DNA of 64,000 bases from JBJGXI01 sp045635475 (GCF_045635475.1 NZ_JBJGXI010000021.1:20271-84270), one strand, 5' to 3'. Shown: positions 25,023 to 33,323, counted from the first letter of the stretch. The notes: generated from the letters alone by a model not told the origin. Translations and numbers: made by a program.

Positions 25023-25279
25023 TATTCTTCATTTATTAGTGTTTTCAATATCTCAATCATAACACTTTGCATTTCCAGCTCTTACATCACGCTAACCATA
25101 CTATCTTGCATTTCAGGTTGCTGCATCAATTCAATCATTTGATCCTGCATTTCAGAAGAACTCATCACACGTACCATTGCATCCTGCATTTCCGGTGTTG
25201 CCATCATGTCAGATAACATGTCAGGGCTTATGCCACCAGAGTTAATCATGTCATTGGTATTCCTCCGTTCATGCCCCAC
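25022..25279 (-). pseudogene. Met-rich repeat protein with premature TAA
   Basis: On the minus strand, starting GTG 25279, the frame encodes repeated units of the type PEMQDAMVRVM, SEMQDQMIELM and PEMQDSMVSVM, so Met pairs recur every few residues. The frame stops at TAA 25082-25084. It then continues in register with ELEMQSVMIEIL, a further unit, and ends at TAA 25022-25024. The stop therefore probably interrupts a longer protein. The Met spacing suggests metal binding or coiled-coil packing. The upstream part (about 25280-25345) is also degenerate. No clear ribosome binding site precedes 25279. Confidence 0.55.
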
Positions 25280-25410
25280 ATAAGCAAGAAAGAGTTAGAC
25301 CAAAATAGTGACGACAGTTATCTAGCTTTTCTTCTATTTTCATTTGAATTCACCCCTTATTTATAAGCCGTTTTTATTAATTTTCCTAACTGGGTCGTTT
25401 ATCATTAATC

Positions 25411-25464
25411 TTAACAAGTTCTTGACATTCTCCTGATAAGTTCTGAAAATTGATCGGTTATATT
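25411..25464 (+). promoter_or_regulatory. Multi-repeat promoter of the Met-rich/two-component operon
   Basis: TTAACA (25411) and TTGACA (25422) lie 11 bp apart, with weaker units at 25433 and 25444, and TATATT (25459) follows 9 bp after the last. It is a weaker member of the repeat family, directly upstream of the gene at 25524. Confidence 0.45.
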
Positions 25465-25523
25465 GTTAATAAGGGAAAGGAATTATGCTTTCCATATATA
25501 AATAAAATAGGAGTGGGGAACAG

Positions 25524-26081
25524 ATGAAGAAATTATTAATAGTAGCAGGATTAGTCGGAGCATTTGCGATCGGGTCAATGACTGGGGGAACAGTCTTTTC
25601 ATATGCCAGTTCGACCACTGGGACAAATGATACATCTACAAATGTGATGGACGAAAACGGGATGATGGATTCGAATCAAAGCTCAGGAATGATGAATATG
25701 ATGGGTGATTCGAGTGGAATGGGTATGATGGGAAGTATGAGTGGGATGATGAATACAATGTCTATTATGGACGATTTAATGGCTGATATTTTTAACGAAG
25801 CTGCCAAGACTTTAGGCATGACAACGGATCAACTTCAAGATGAAATCCAAAGCGGAAAATCTCTTGCAACGATTGCAGTGGAGCAAGGGATAAAGGAAGA
25901 TAAATTAGTGAAAGAATTGGAGAAGGCCATTCAAAAAGATATCAAACAATTTGAGAAAGAAGGAAATGTGATATCGGAACAACAAAAGGAGATGCTTTTT
26001 TCTATGAGTGACAACATGGAGATGATGCTAAATACTACAGGGATGTTTGCTTGTAACCAGACTTTAGATGAATCCATTTAA
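25524..26081 (+). CDS. Secreted Met-rich protein
   Basis: The 185-residue protein begins with a signal-like segment (KKLLIVAGLVGAFAIGSM). Residues 41-80 are extraordinarily rich in Met (GMMDSNQSSGMMNMMG, GMGMMGSMSGMMNTM), a pattern used for Cu(I)/Ag(I) binding outside the cell. The C-terminal half is helical and charged (EAAKTLGMTTDQLQDEIQSG). AGTGGGG precedes ATG 25524. It heads a cluster with a SHOCT protein and a two-component system whose sensor is also Met-rich. A periplasm-like copper buffer or sensor accessory is a reasonable inference; not a named family to me. Confidence 0.75.
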   Translation: MKKLLIVAGLVGAFAIGSMTGGTVFSYASSTTGTNDTSTNVMDENGMMDSNQSSGMMNMMGDSSGMGMMGSMSGMMNTMSIMDDLMADIFNEAAKTLGMTTDQLQDEIQSGKSLATIAVEQGIKEDKLVKELEKAIQKDIKQFEKEGNVISEQQKEMLFSMSDNMEMMLNTTGMFACNQTLDESI

Positions 26082-26101
26082 ATATACAGGAGGTTGCTAG
26101 T

Positions 26102-26359
26102 ATGATGTGGAATAATGGTACGGAATGTTTAGGAGGTGGGTTTCCAATGATGATGTTTGGTGGGGTTTTTATGTTAGTGTTTTGGGGTCTAGTTATTTGG
26201 TTAATCGTATTAGCGATTCAAAAATTATCACAAGGCGGTAAATCAAGCCAAATTGACAATGCTGTTAACATACTGAGACAGCGCTACTCTAGGGGCGAAA
26301 TAGAAACCGATGAGTACAGACAACGACTACATGAGCTCATGGATACGGATAAAATTTGA
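26102..26359 (+). CDS. Single-pass membrane SHOCT-domain protein
   Basis: The 85-residue protein has a Met-rich N-terminus (MMWNNGT, FPMMMFGG), one membrane helix (VFMLVFWGLVIWLIVLAIQ) and a C-terminal SHOCT domain (AVNILRQRYSRGEIETDEYR). AGGAGG precedes ATG 26102. A close paralogue is at 36695-36946. SHOCT domains promote oligomerisation; the specific role is not known. It follows the Met-rich secreted protein by 20 bp, so it is in the same operon. Confidence 0.85.
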   Translation: MMWNNGTECLGGGFPMMMFGGVFMLVFWGLVIWLIVLAIQKLSQGGKSSQIDNAVNILRQRYSRGEIETDEYRQRLHELMDTDKI

Positions 26360-26368
26360 TTATAAAGA

Positions 26369-26400
26369 ATAAACCTTGATAAACTTTTATCAAGGTTTAT
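26369..26400. terminator. Hairpin between SHOCT gene and response regulator
   Basis: ATAAACCTTGAT (26369-26380) pairs perfectly with ATCAAGGTTTAT (26389-26400). It may terminate or attenuate transcription between the structural genes and the two-component genes. The A/T end of the stem is the only T-rich tail. Confidence 0.6.
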
Positions 26401-26444
26401 GTTCGTTACCACTTTGAAAAGAAAATACGAGAGGAACTTTTCCG

Positions 26445-27134
26445 ATGAAAAAAACAGTGATGATTGTAGATGATCAAGATGAATTAAGAGAATCAATTTC
26501 AACATTTTTAGAAAATGAAGGCTATCAAACGTTGAATGCTCATAATGGCAATGAGGCGTTACGTCTCATTGATGAGAATCAAAATATCGATATCATTTTA
26601 CTTGATGTCATGATGCCTGAAAAGGATGGATATGTAACGTTACGCGAATTGCGAATAGCCAAGAATAGAACCCCAGTCATTATGCTAACAGCTAAAACAG
26701 ATGAGATAGATAAATTGCTAGGACTTGAAATGGGTGCAGATGACTATATTACAAAACCGTTTAGTTTGCGTGAAGTTGTCGCTAGAATGAAGGCGGTACT
26801 AAGGAGGACGTCTCATGAACAAGCAGACGATGAGTGGATTCAACAAGTAGATATCAAAATTAACCTTAACACATATGAGGTCTATGTCCACGGAGCAAGG
26901 GCCAATTTAACCCCTACAGAGTTTAAAATTTTAACGACACTTGCAGAAAAACCTGGTCGGGTTTATAGCAGATTACAACTTATGAACATTGCAGTTGGGG
27001 AAGCATTTGTTAATTATGAACGTTCAATTGATACCCATGTTAGTAATTTAAGAAGAAAGCTATCAGAGTTTGGATCAACTGCCGCAATCCAAACTGTTTA
27101 CGGGATAGGTTACCGTTTTGAGGTGGAAACATGA
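26445..27134 (+). CDS. OmpR-family response regulator
   Basis: The 229-residue protein has a receiver domain with the phosphoacceptor Asp54 (LLDVMMPEKDG), a Lys in YITKPFSLREV, and a C-terminal OmpR/PhoB winged helix (LTPTEFKILTTLAEKPGRVY, then SIDTHVSNLRRKL). OmpR-type regulators bind direct repeats, commonly at 11-bp spacing near the -35 region, which is the arrangement repeated at promoters here. It overlaps the kinase gene by 4 nt (ATGA). GAGAGG precedes ATG 26445. Its neighbours suggest a metal or envelope-redox signal. Confidence 0.92.
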   Translation: MKKTVMIVDDQDELRESISTFLENEGYQTLNAHNGNEALRLIDENQNIDIILLDVMMPEKDGYVTLRELRIAKNRTPVIMLTAKTDEIDKLLGLEMGADDYITKPFSLREVVARMKAVLRRTSHEQADDEWIQQVDIKINLNTYEVYVHGARANLTPTEFKILTTLAEKPGRVYSRLQLMNIAVGEAFVNYERSIDTHVSNLRRKLSEFGSTAAIQTVYGIGYRFEVET

Positions 27135-28501
27135 AGATGAGAAGCAAGTTAATCATCTCATTAACTATGGTGATTATCTTCATGGGACTATTTCAATCTC
27201 TATTTTTTCAATCACGTGTAGAGAAGATATTTGAAAATTATCTTTCAGAAAGTGATAAAATGAAGGTTGAAATGATTAAGCAGGCAGTGACCTCTTACTA
27301 TGTCTCGACAGGCTCACTAGAAGGTGTAAATCAAATTCTTGAAATTTCGAACCGAATGAATATGAATATGGAAAATATGATGGGGCATATGGGAGGACCT
27401 ATTGAAGTTACCATTTTAGATGCTTCAGGAGAAATAGTAGTAGATACAACAACTAAAAACATGGGTGACAAGAAGTCCGCAGTCCAAGAGCCTCTTGTTA
27501 TCAAAGGAGAAACCATTGGGACCTTTATTGCGTATCCAGTTAAAAGTGATTCTATTTCTCGCCTTGAACAACAATTTGCCCAATCGGTCAATGTAACCAT
27601 CCTTTTAGGATTTCTTGTCGCTGTACTGCTTTCTTTAATTATTGGACTCTTTCTATCAAAAAAAATTACTAAACCTCTTTCACAGCTTGTTTCAGGGATT
27701 GAACAGGTTTCAAAGGGAAAGACAAACTTCCGGGTTACGATTGATTCAAAAGATGAATTCAGACAGCTTGGCGATGCTTTTAACAAGATGACAGAGACTT
27801 TAGAACGGACGGAGCATATTCGTAAATCCCTCGTGGCTGATGTTGCTCATGAGCTAAGAACACCACTTACAATTATTCGAACAAAATTAGAGTCAATACA
27901 ATCTGGTGCACTAGAAGCAACGGAAGAAGTAATATTAAACGTAAGTGATGAAGTATATCGCCTTTCAAGACTTGTCAATGACTTGCAACAACTTAGTCTC
28001 GCAGAGTCCAAAACGTTGTCACTTCACAAAAAACGAACGGAAATAAATGGTTTTATGGAAGCAATTCTTTCTCAGATTCAATGGTTTGCAGATGAAAAAG
28101 ATATTAGGCTTCATTTCAATAAAAGTTCTACTCATATTTTCATCGAAATTGATCGAGATCGTATGACTCAGGTTGTTGTTAATTTACTTGGTAATGCACT
28201 CCGTTATACACCAGAAAATGGAACAGTTATGGCTAATGTGAAGGTGGAAGGGAAATCAGTTGTTCTTAGTTTTCAAGATACAGGACCTGGTATTGATGAG
28301 CAAAAACTCCCCTTTATTTTTGAACGCTTTTATCGTGTAGATGAGTCGCGAAAACGTGACGAAGGCGGGGCAGGACTTGGTCTGTCTATTGCAAAAGGTT
28401 TTGTTGAAATACATGGTGGGGATATCAAAGTGACGAGTATTAAAGGAGAAGGAACGACGTTTGAAGTTATATTACCATTACCGGGTGACAATGATAGTTA
28501 G
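27131..28501 (+). CDS. Sensor histidine kinase with Met-rich extracytoplasmic domain
   Basis: The 456-residue kinase has a first membrane helix at about residues 8-25, an outside domain to about 155, a second helix, HAMP (KKITKPLSQLVSGIEQ), the HisKA box with His240 in VADVAHELRTPLTII, and ATP-binding N, G1 and G2 boxes (NLLGNALRYT, DTGPGID, GAGLGLSIAKGF). The outside domain contains RMNMNMENMMGHMGG near residues 75-90, a Met-motif that suggests sensing of Cu(I) or Ag(I). It is translationally coupled to the response regulator. Signal identity is inferred from Met content and neighbours only. Confidence 0.9.
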   Translation: MKMRSKLIISLTMVIIFMGLFQSLFFQSRVEKIFENYLSESDKMKVEMIKQAVTSYYVSTGSLEGVNQILEISNRMNMNMENMMGHMGGPIEVTILDASGEIVVDTTTKNMGDKKSAVQEPLVIKGETIGTFIAYPVKSDSISRLEQQFAQSVNVTILLGFLVAVLLSLIIGLFLSKKITKPLSQLVSGIEQVSKGKTNFRVTIDSKDEFRQLGDAFNKMTETLERTEHIRKSLVADVAHELRTPLTIIRTKLESIQSGALEATEEVILNVSDEVYRLSRLVNDLQQLSLAESKTLSLHKKRTEINGFMEAILSQIQWFADEKDIRLHFNKSSTHIFIEIDRDRMTQVVVNLLGNALRYTPENGTVMANVKVEGKSVVLSFQDTGPGIDEQKLPFIFERFYRVDESRKRDEGGAGLGLSIAKGFVEIHGGDIKVTSIKGEGTTFEVILPLPGDNDS

Positions 28502-28797
28502 TACATGTTCAGGGGGTTAATAAAAGTCGAGATGCCTTTGGCGGAAAAAATGTGTTAACTATTTTGTTTATGTGAAATAAAGTAAAACGAAAATTTTAAA
28601 AAGCATAGTCATTTGCTACTTATTTATATAGAGGAGTCGGCACCACGGTAGATGCATATGAAATAAACTGTTATTATCCAACTGTAGAAAACATCATAGC
28701 TGGATAATCATAGGAGAATAATGTCCATCCACTAGGTTATTTTTAATTACTTAATTAGAGATAAAGTATACCAATTAAATCAGTTTTTCTTCAAATC
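28502..28797. other. Intergenic stretch after the kinase gene
   Basis: No gene is visible. TTATCCAACT / AGCTGGATAA (about 28674-28707) can pair imperfectly. The segment at 28760-28835 is closely similar to 31820-31900, so the promoter region there has been duplicated. Confidence 0.4.
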
Positions 28798-28829
28798 TTC
28801 ACGGTTTCTTCAAAAAATTTCTTTATAAT
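28798..28829 (+). promoter_or_regulatory. Direct-repeat promoter, upstream of pspA copy 2
   Basis: TTCACG-GTTTC-TTCAAA, 9 bp, TATAAT. It is one of the best members of the repeat family and shares its flanks with the cysK promoter at 31861. The decayed DUF4178 gene and then pspA lie downstream. Confidence 0.7.
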
Positions 28830-28894
28830 TTAATTTGTAACATAATAAGAATTTTATTAATGGGACTGGGCATCCATTGACCACTGGGCGTAAT

Positions 28895-29323
28895 ATGGAC
28901 GGGATTTTCCGATTAGGAAAAGCACTCCAAACAATAGATGAACATATGTACGCCCGTTGGAAGGAACCCCGGTGAAAGAGTGCACCCGCCCCTCAACAGC
29001 TTGCTGGCGAAAGAGTGGCTAGCCAAGGGAAGGAGAGGAAACACTGGTGAGCTGAAACTGGGTACCCACAAAAAATATAGTTTCCCGTTTCTAAACCCTA
29101 TCCAAAGGAATTAACCTACGACAATAAAACATGTTATCTGGAGGAAACAGGAGCAGCAGTCGTACAGGGTAAGGGAAGTTAATATACAGAAACTAATTAT
29201 GCTGATAGTTCGGATGATGAAGCGACGTATTTAAGCTTTGAGGCTTGGGGAATAGAAATTGAAACAAGTTATGGATAACCGATTGAATCATATGAACTGA
29301 AAATCTTAGCTGGAACAAAATAG
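28895..29323 (+). pseudogene. DUF4178-like gene with several stops
   Basis: One frame runs from ATG 28895 to TAG 29321-29323 but is interrupted by TGA twice, TAG once and TAA twice. The C-terminal part resembles DUF4178: KELTYDNKTCYLEETGAAVV, then DEATYLSFEAWGIEIETSYG and SYELKILAGT. DUF4178 genes are often next to pspA, which fits the gene 12 bp downstream. The N-terminal part (GIFRLGKALQTIDEHMYARW) was not identified. All interruptions are in one register, so point mutations rather than indels did the damage. Confidence 0.7.
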
Positions 29324-29335
29324 AGGAGGATTAAC

Positions 29336-30004
29336 ATGTTTAAATTTTTTAAACGCGTGACAACTGTAGTAGGTTCGGAAATGAATGCAATGCTTGACAA
29401 GGCCGAAGATCCGGTAAAAATGCTGGATCAATTTATGCGGGATATGGCTGAGGATATTCGTGAAGTTGAAGCAGCCGTTGCCAAGCAGATTGCTAATGAA
29501 AAAATGTTGAAACGTAAGGCTGATGATGTGCAAGCGATGGTGGAAAAACGTCAGAAACAAGCGGAGCAAGCTATTGAAGTGGGTAATGAGGACTTGGCTC
29601 GTCGAGCGCTTCAGGATAAAGGTGACCATGAAGGCGAAGCAATAACGCTTAAAGAATCATGGGGACGCGCAAAAAATGACTCTGATGAATTGCGTAATAA
29701 ATTAGATGAAATGAAAAAAGAATATCAAGAAATGAAATTGAAGAAGGATTCATTAAAAGCCCGTGCTGAATCTGCTAAAACCAAAACCAAGATAAACCGG
29801 ACAATGTCTTCAATAGGCGGTGATGATTCCAAACAGGGATTTGAACGAATGGAAGAGAAAGTAATGCGTTTTGAAGCAGAAGCGGAAACAAGCGAGGACC
29901 TGTCACAGGAAAGTCGTACATTAGATGATGAATTTGAAGATTTGGATAAAAATGATGTCAATGATGAACTAGCAGCACTTAAAAAGAAAATGGGTAAAAA
30001 TTAA
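29336..30004 (+). CDS. pspA: PspA/IM30 (LiaH-like) membrane stress protein, copy 2
   Basis: Again 222 residues and coiled coil throughout, starting MFKFFKRVTTVVGSEMNAML with the DKAEDPVKMLDQFMRDMAED signature. It is clearly a paralogue of 13174-13842: the stretch LKKDSLKARAESAKTKTKIN is identical in both, while other parts differ. ATG 29336 follows GAGGAGG. The upstream DUF4178 gene is dead, but pspA is intact. Two PspA proteins could form mixed assemblies on the membrane. Confidence 0.9.
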   Translation: MFKFFKRVTTVVGSEMNAMLDKAEDPVKMLDQFMRDMAEDIREVEAAVAKQIANEKMLKRKADDVQAMVEKRQKQAEQAIEVGNEDLARRALQDKGDHEGEAITLKESWGRAKNDSDELRNKLDEMKKEYQEMKLKKDSLKARAESAKTKTKINRTMSSIGGDDSKQGFERMEEKVMRFEAEAETSEDLSQESRTLDDEFEDLDKNDVNDELAALKKKMGKN

Positions 30005-30043
30005 AAGTGAGGAAATGGGACAGACTTTTTGATTTAATCCATA

Positions 30044-30133
30044 GATCAGTTTAAGACTCTAGGAATCAATCAGATTGTAACCATTACTACTGATCCTCTT
30101 GAAGCATTAAAACAGAAAGTCGAGTTGATAAAA
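30044..30133 (+). pseudogene. Internal fragment of a redoxin gene
   Basis: The frame DQFKTLGINQIVTITTDPLE-ALKQKVELIK closely matches the region LQNLGIDEILTITTDPLD-SLKQKVD of the redoxin at 18507-19169. Nothing of the active site remains. A terminator hairpin follows at once, so the rest was deleted. Confidence 0.75.
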
Positions 30134-30170
30134 GAAGGGAAGATAAATTTTATCTTCCCTTCAAATTTTT
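30134..30170 (+). terminator. Terminator after redoxin fragment
   Basis: GAAGGGAAGATA (30134-30145) and TATCTTCCCTTC (30151-30162) form a perfect 12-bp stem followed by AAATTTTT. It is a strong intrinsic terminator, probably ending the pspA transcript. Confidence 0.85.
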
Positions 30171-30273
30171 CCTTTTCCTATTTAATTCTTTAGGCATCTT
30201 TGTACCTGGAGAATAAGGATTAGAACTCCCCCCTAAAAAGTTCATAATAAAATCAAACATTATGTAGCTATGC

Positions 30274-30372
30274 TGGAGTGAAATAAAGGAACTAGATAAT
30301 GAAATAGGGCCAAACGAGTTGAGGGAATTTGCAACGGAAACTTTAAGTAATATTCAGGACTTAAGAGAATAG
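30274..30372 (+). pseudogene. Unidentified ORF tail
   Basis: A frame without start reads WSEIKELDNEIGPNELREFA and on to TAG 30370-30372. It looks like the helical C-terminus of a lost gene but I cannot name it. Confidence 0.35.
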
Positions 30373-30395
30373 AACTAGATAACAATACCAAGCTA

Positions 30396-30682
30396 GTAAT
30401 TTCAGTAACTGAGAAGCATTTCAATGTGGGACACATATTCTAAGAGATATTGAAAGCTGATAGGGAAACCGGCCTGTGTATTGCTATTAAAATAGAGGAT
30501 GGTTTCGACTAAGCAACTAGTGTTGTGGCCATGGGAGTATTGAAACAGCTTGGTATAGGAATGAGAAGTTGTTTGCTGAGTTACAAGAATATACCCAAGT
30601 TCCAGTGGAAAATATGCGGAAAGGTAAAATGGTGTCGTCGTTCCAAACTTCAAATTCCACCGTGTTTAACGTTGATAAATAA
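30396..30682 (+). pseudogene. Asparaginase II-family gene fragment, with stops and a frameshift
   Basis: The reading VISVTEKHFNVGHIF, stop, EILKADRETGLCIAIKIEDG, stop, ATSVVAMGVLKQLG, then after a frameshift NEKLFAELQEYTQVPVENMR resembles the C-terminal part of the Bacillus asparaginase II family, where KIEDG, the VLKQLG helix and PVxNxRG occur in this order. Only the last third is left. It is not functional. Confidence 0.65.
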
Positions 30683-30706
30683 TGTGACTATACAGGAGGA
30701 AATAGA

Positions 30707-31615
30707 ATGAGTGATGTGAAAAATTATACTATTGGCATAGATTTAGGTGGAACAAACCTTAGAGCTGCTCTAGTAAATGAAACTGGAGAGATTATAAAGG
30801 AAAATGAATTTCCAACTGAAGCTGAACTTGGACCTGAACAAGGATTACAAAAAATGGTGCGTTTAATAGAAGATATTCGAGAAGGCTATAGTATCACTGG
30901 AATTGGCGTAGGTGCCCCTGGACCCTTAGATCTCTTTGCAGGGTTAATTCTTGATCCTCCCAATTTACTAAAGTGGTCAAATTTCCCACTTATCGAAGGA
31001 CTTGAGAAAGCGACAGGGATTAAAGTGACACTAGATAATGACGCAAAAGCAGCAGCACTCGCAGAAGCAGTGTATGGAGCTGGACAGAATTATAAAAGTG
31101 TTGTCTATATTACAATCAGCACTGGTATTGGGGCTGGTATAGTTCTCGAAGGTAAAGTCCTTCCTGGCGCACAGGGAGTAGCTGGAGAAGTTGGCAATAT
31201 GATATTAACTAAGGAAGGTCCGATGGTTAATAACCTTAATCAAGGAGCATGGGTAACACTTGCGTCAGGAAGCTCTATAGAAAGAGAAGGAAAGCAACGC
31301 TTAGGGATTGATGGTGGTGCACAAGAGGTTTTTCAGTTGGTAGAAGAGGGGAACCCGGAAGCAATGCAAATAAGGGATGAGATGATAACTTATTGGGCAA
31401 AAGGAATTGCAAACCTAGTACATATTATCAACCCAGATATTTTTGTGTTAGGTGGGGGGATAATGAAATCTGAGCAATTCTTCTTTACGCAACTCCAAAC
31501 TAGAATTAATGATTATGTGTATTCCAGTTTGAATGGGAAGGTTAACGTCCAACTTGCGCAACTTGGAACAAAATCAGGTGTAATCGGTGCGGCACTGCTA
31601 CCGAGTCATTCATAA
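30707..31615 (+). CDS. ROK-family sugar kinase (glucokinase-like)
   Basis: The 302-residue protein begins YTIGIDLGGTNLRAALVN, the ROK phosphate loop, and has GVGAPGPLD, the catalytic Asp in LDNDAKAAALAEAVYGAG, and GGGIMKSEQ near the C-terminus. It phosphorylates a hexose with ATP in the cytosol. The usual ROK zinc-binding motif (ExGH with a Cys cluster) is altered: GEVGNMIL and VNNLNQGAW lack the His and Cys residues, so it belongs to a variant subgroup. AGGAGG precedes ATG 30707. It seems unrelated to the metal theme. Confidence 0.85.
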   Translation: MSDVKNYTIGIDLGGTNLRAALVNETGEIIKENEFPTEAELGPEQGLQKMVRLIEDIREGYSITGIGVGAPGPLDLFAGLILDPPNLLKWSNFPLIEGLEKATGIKVTLDNDAKAAALAEAVYGAGQNYKSVVYITISTGIGAGIVLEGKVLPGAQGVAGEVGNMILTKEGPMVNNLNQGAWVTLASGSSIEREGKQRLGIDGGAQEVFQLVEEGNPEAMQIRDEMITYWAKGIANLVHIINPDIFVLGGGIMKSEQFFFTQLQTRINDYVYSSLNGKVNVQLAQLGTKSGVIGAALLPSHS

Positions 31616-31860
31616 AAAAAGCAAACTTAAAAAATAACAGATGAACTATTAGTAGTTTTGATTATAAAGAAATAAAATAAAAATAGCATAAAAAACCTAG
31701 TGCGAAAATTGAATAGATTTTATACTCGATTTTATTGGACTTGTAAAAAAGAACCACTTGTACTTCCATTCTAAACGTACTTTTTTGTTAATATTCGATT
31801 ATAATTATTGCAACGCCGGTGGGGATAAATATACCAATTAAATTAGTTTTTATTCAAATC

Positions 31861-31892
31861 ATCACGGTTTTTCCAAAGACTTTCTTTATAAT
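31861..31892 (+). promoter_or_regulatory. Direct-repeat promoter of cysK
   Basis: ATCACG-GTTTT-TCCAAA, 9 bp, TATAAT. Both the motif and the flanking 40 bp resemble the site at 28798, indicating duplication of a promoter cassette. The cysteine synthase ATG lies at 31936. The rest of 31616-31860 holds no gene. Confidence 0.7.
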
Positions 31893-31935
31893 TTACTTTG
31901 AAACAGTTGGAAGAAACGATAAGGGGATGCCAAAA

Positions 31936-32850
31936 ATGAAAGTTGTAGAAAATATTACTGAGTTAATAGGCGAAACGCCTATTGTACGATTAAATCGCCT
32001 TGTGCCGAAAGGTGCGGCAGATGTTTTTGTTAAATTAGAAATGTTTAACCCATCTAAAAGTGTAAAAGATCGTGCCGCATACAATCTTATAACGACTGCG
32101 GAAACACAAGGCTTGATTTGTCCAGGGGATACAATCATTGAGTCTACAAGTGGTAATACAGGGATTGGTCTAGCTATGAATGCGGCAGCTAAAGGGTATC
32201 ATGCGATATTGGTAATGCCTGATAACATGACAAAAGAAAGAATTAATATTTTGAGGGCGTTTGGTGCAGAGGTAGTATTAACTCCAAGTAAACAGAAAAT
32301 GCAAGGGGCAATTGCAAAGGCGTTAGAGTTGCAAAAGGAAATCCCCGGAAGTTTTATTCCACACCAGTTCGAGAATGATGCAAACCCTGATATTCATCGT
32401 AAGACAACAGCGCTTGAAATATATCAACAAATGGATGGTTGCTTGGATGCTTTCGTAGCCACAGCTGGTACTGGTGGAACAGTTACTGGTACGGGGGAAA
32501 CGTTAAAGGAACTAATATCTGACCTTTATATTACAGTTGTAGAACCTAAAGGATCACCAGTGTTATCAGGGGGGAAGCCTGGTCCTCATAAATTAGTAGG
32601 AACAAGCCCTGGGTTTGTTCCTAAAATATTAAATACTCAAATTTACGATGAAATCATACAGATTGACGATGAGAGTGCAGTAAAAACTTTTAAAGACCTG
32701 GGACGTAAAGAAGGGATATTTGTTGGCTTGTCTTCTGCTGCAGCAGTATTCGCAGCCATAAAGGTTGCTGAACGTTTAGGTTCTGGAAAACGGGTGCTAT
32801 GCATTGCTCCTGATACGGGTGAACGTTATTTAAGTATGAACTTATTTTAA
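31936..32850 (+). CDS. cysK: Cysteine synthase (O-acetylserine sulfhydrylase)
   Basis: I set the start at ATG 31936, 9 nt after AAGGGG; a preceding ATG at 31927 is too close to that site. The 304-residue protein has the PLP Lys in NPSKSVKDRAA, the substrate loop TSGNTGIGLAM and the phosphate loop GTGGTVTGTG. It makes cysteine from O-acetylserine and sulfide. Placing cysteine synthesis under the same kind of promoter as the thiol-redox and copper genes fits a need for thiols during metal stress. A second cysteine synthase elsewhere in the genome is likely. Confidence 0.92.
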   Translation: MKVVENITELIGETPIVRLNRLVPKGAADVFVKLEMFNPSKSVKDRAAYNLITTAETQGLICPGDTIIESTSGNTGIGLAMNAAAKGYHAILVMPDNMTKERINILRAFGAEVVLTPSKQKMQGAIAKALELQKEIPGSFIPHQFENDANPDIHRKTTALEIYQQMDGCLDAFVATAGTGGTVTGTGETLKELISDLYITVVEPKGSPVLSGGKPGPHKLVGTSPGFVPKILNTQIYDEIIQIDDESAVKTFKDLGRKEGIFVGLSSAAAVFAAIKVAERLGSGKRVLCIAPDTGERYLSMNLF

Positions 32851-32931
32851 TTGAATTAACTAGGAAAAGTATGCCCACCTTAACGATCAATTGAGTGGAG
32901 TGGGTGGTTAAGAAGGTGAGAACAAATCAAA

Positions 32932-32968
32932 AACCGGTAATTCTTTTGTTATGAATTACTGGTTCTTT
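32932..32968 (+). terminator. Terminator-like hairpin after cysK
   Basis: AACCGGTAATTC (32932-32943) and GAATTACTGGTT (32953-32964) pair with one wobble; a short CTTTAG follows. Moderate terminator. Confidence 0.6.
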
Positions 32969-33101
32969 AGTTGAACGACTTTACATTTATCACAATTTAT
33001 CGGAACACTTTTTTATATTGAAATTGGAGAATGGTTCAAAAACTTTTTTTCATTCCTTAAGGAGAGTTTTTCTTTCTATAAGCCGTGCGAAACTATGTGA
33101 A

Positions 33102-33162
33102 AGTACTGATAGTGTCAGTGCAAAACAATGTGAAGAAGCTTACCTGACACGTTGCTAGTACT
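33102..33162. repeat. Nested inverted repeat in the gap before the selenoprotein operon
   Basis: Outer arms AGTACT (33102-33107 and 33157-33162) and inner arms GTGTCAG (33112-33118) and CTGACAC (33144-33150) are arranged symmetrically. It could be a structured RNA or relic of a small mobile repeat. Nothing else is recognisable between 32970 and 33290. Confidence 0.45.
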
Positions 33163-33291
33163 ACCAAATTAATGACTTTTTAATTTATTAAAGAATTTTA
33201 GGGATTAACATGTGAGAACCCATTTTTTTAATGAATATCAAGAATGCTAGATAAAATAATGGTTTATTTTTTAAAATTAACAATTTCAAAA

Positions 33292-33323
33292 AACACAAAA
33301 TCTACATATTTTTTGACTAACAT
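33292..33323 (+). promoter_or_regulatory. Direct-repeat promoter of the peroxiredoxin-like selenoprotein gene
   Basis: AACACA-AAATC-TACATA, 9 bp, TAACAT. The first 23 bases are nearly identical to the ccmE promoter at 47405. The -10 box is weak, as expected of an activator-dependent promoter. Confidence 0.6.

Noticed and set aside
30524..30710. 61-codon ORF before the ROK gene
   Set aside because: It is a frame of the asparaginase-family relic, not a gene of its own.
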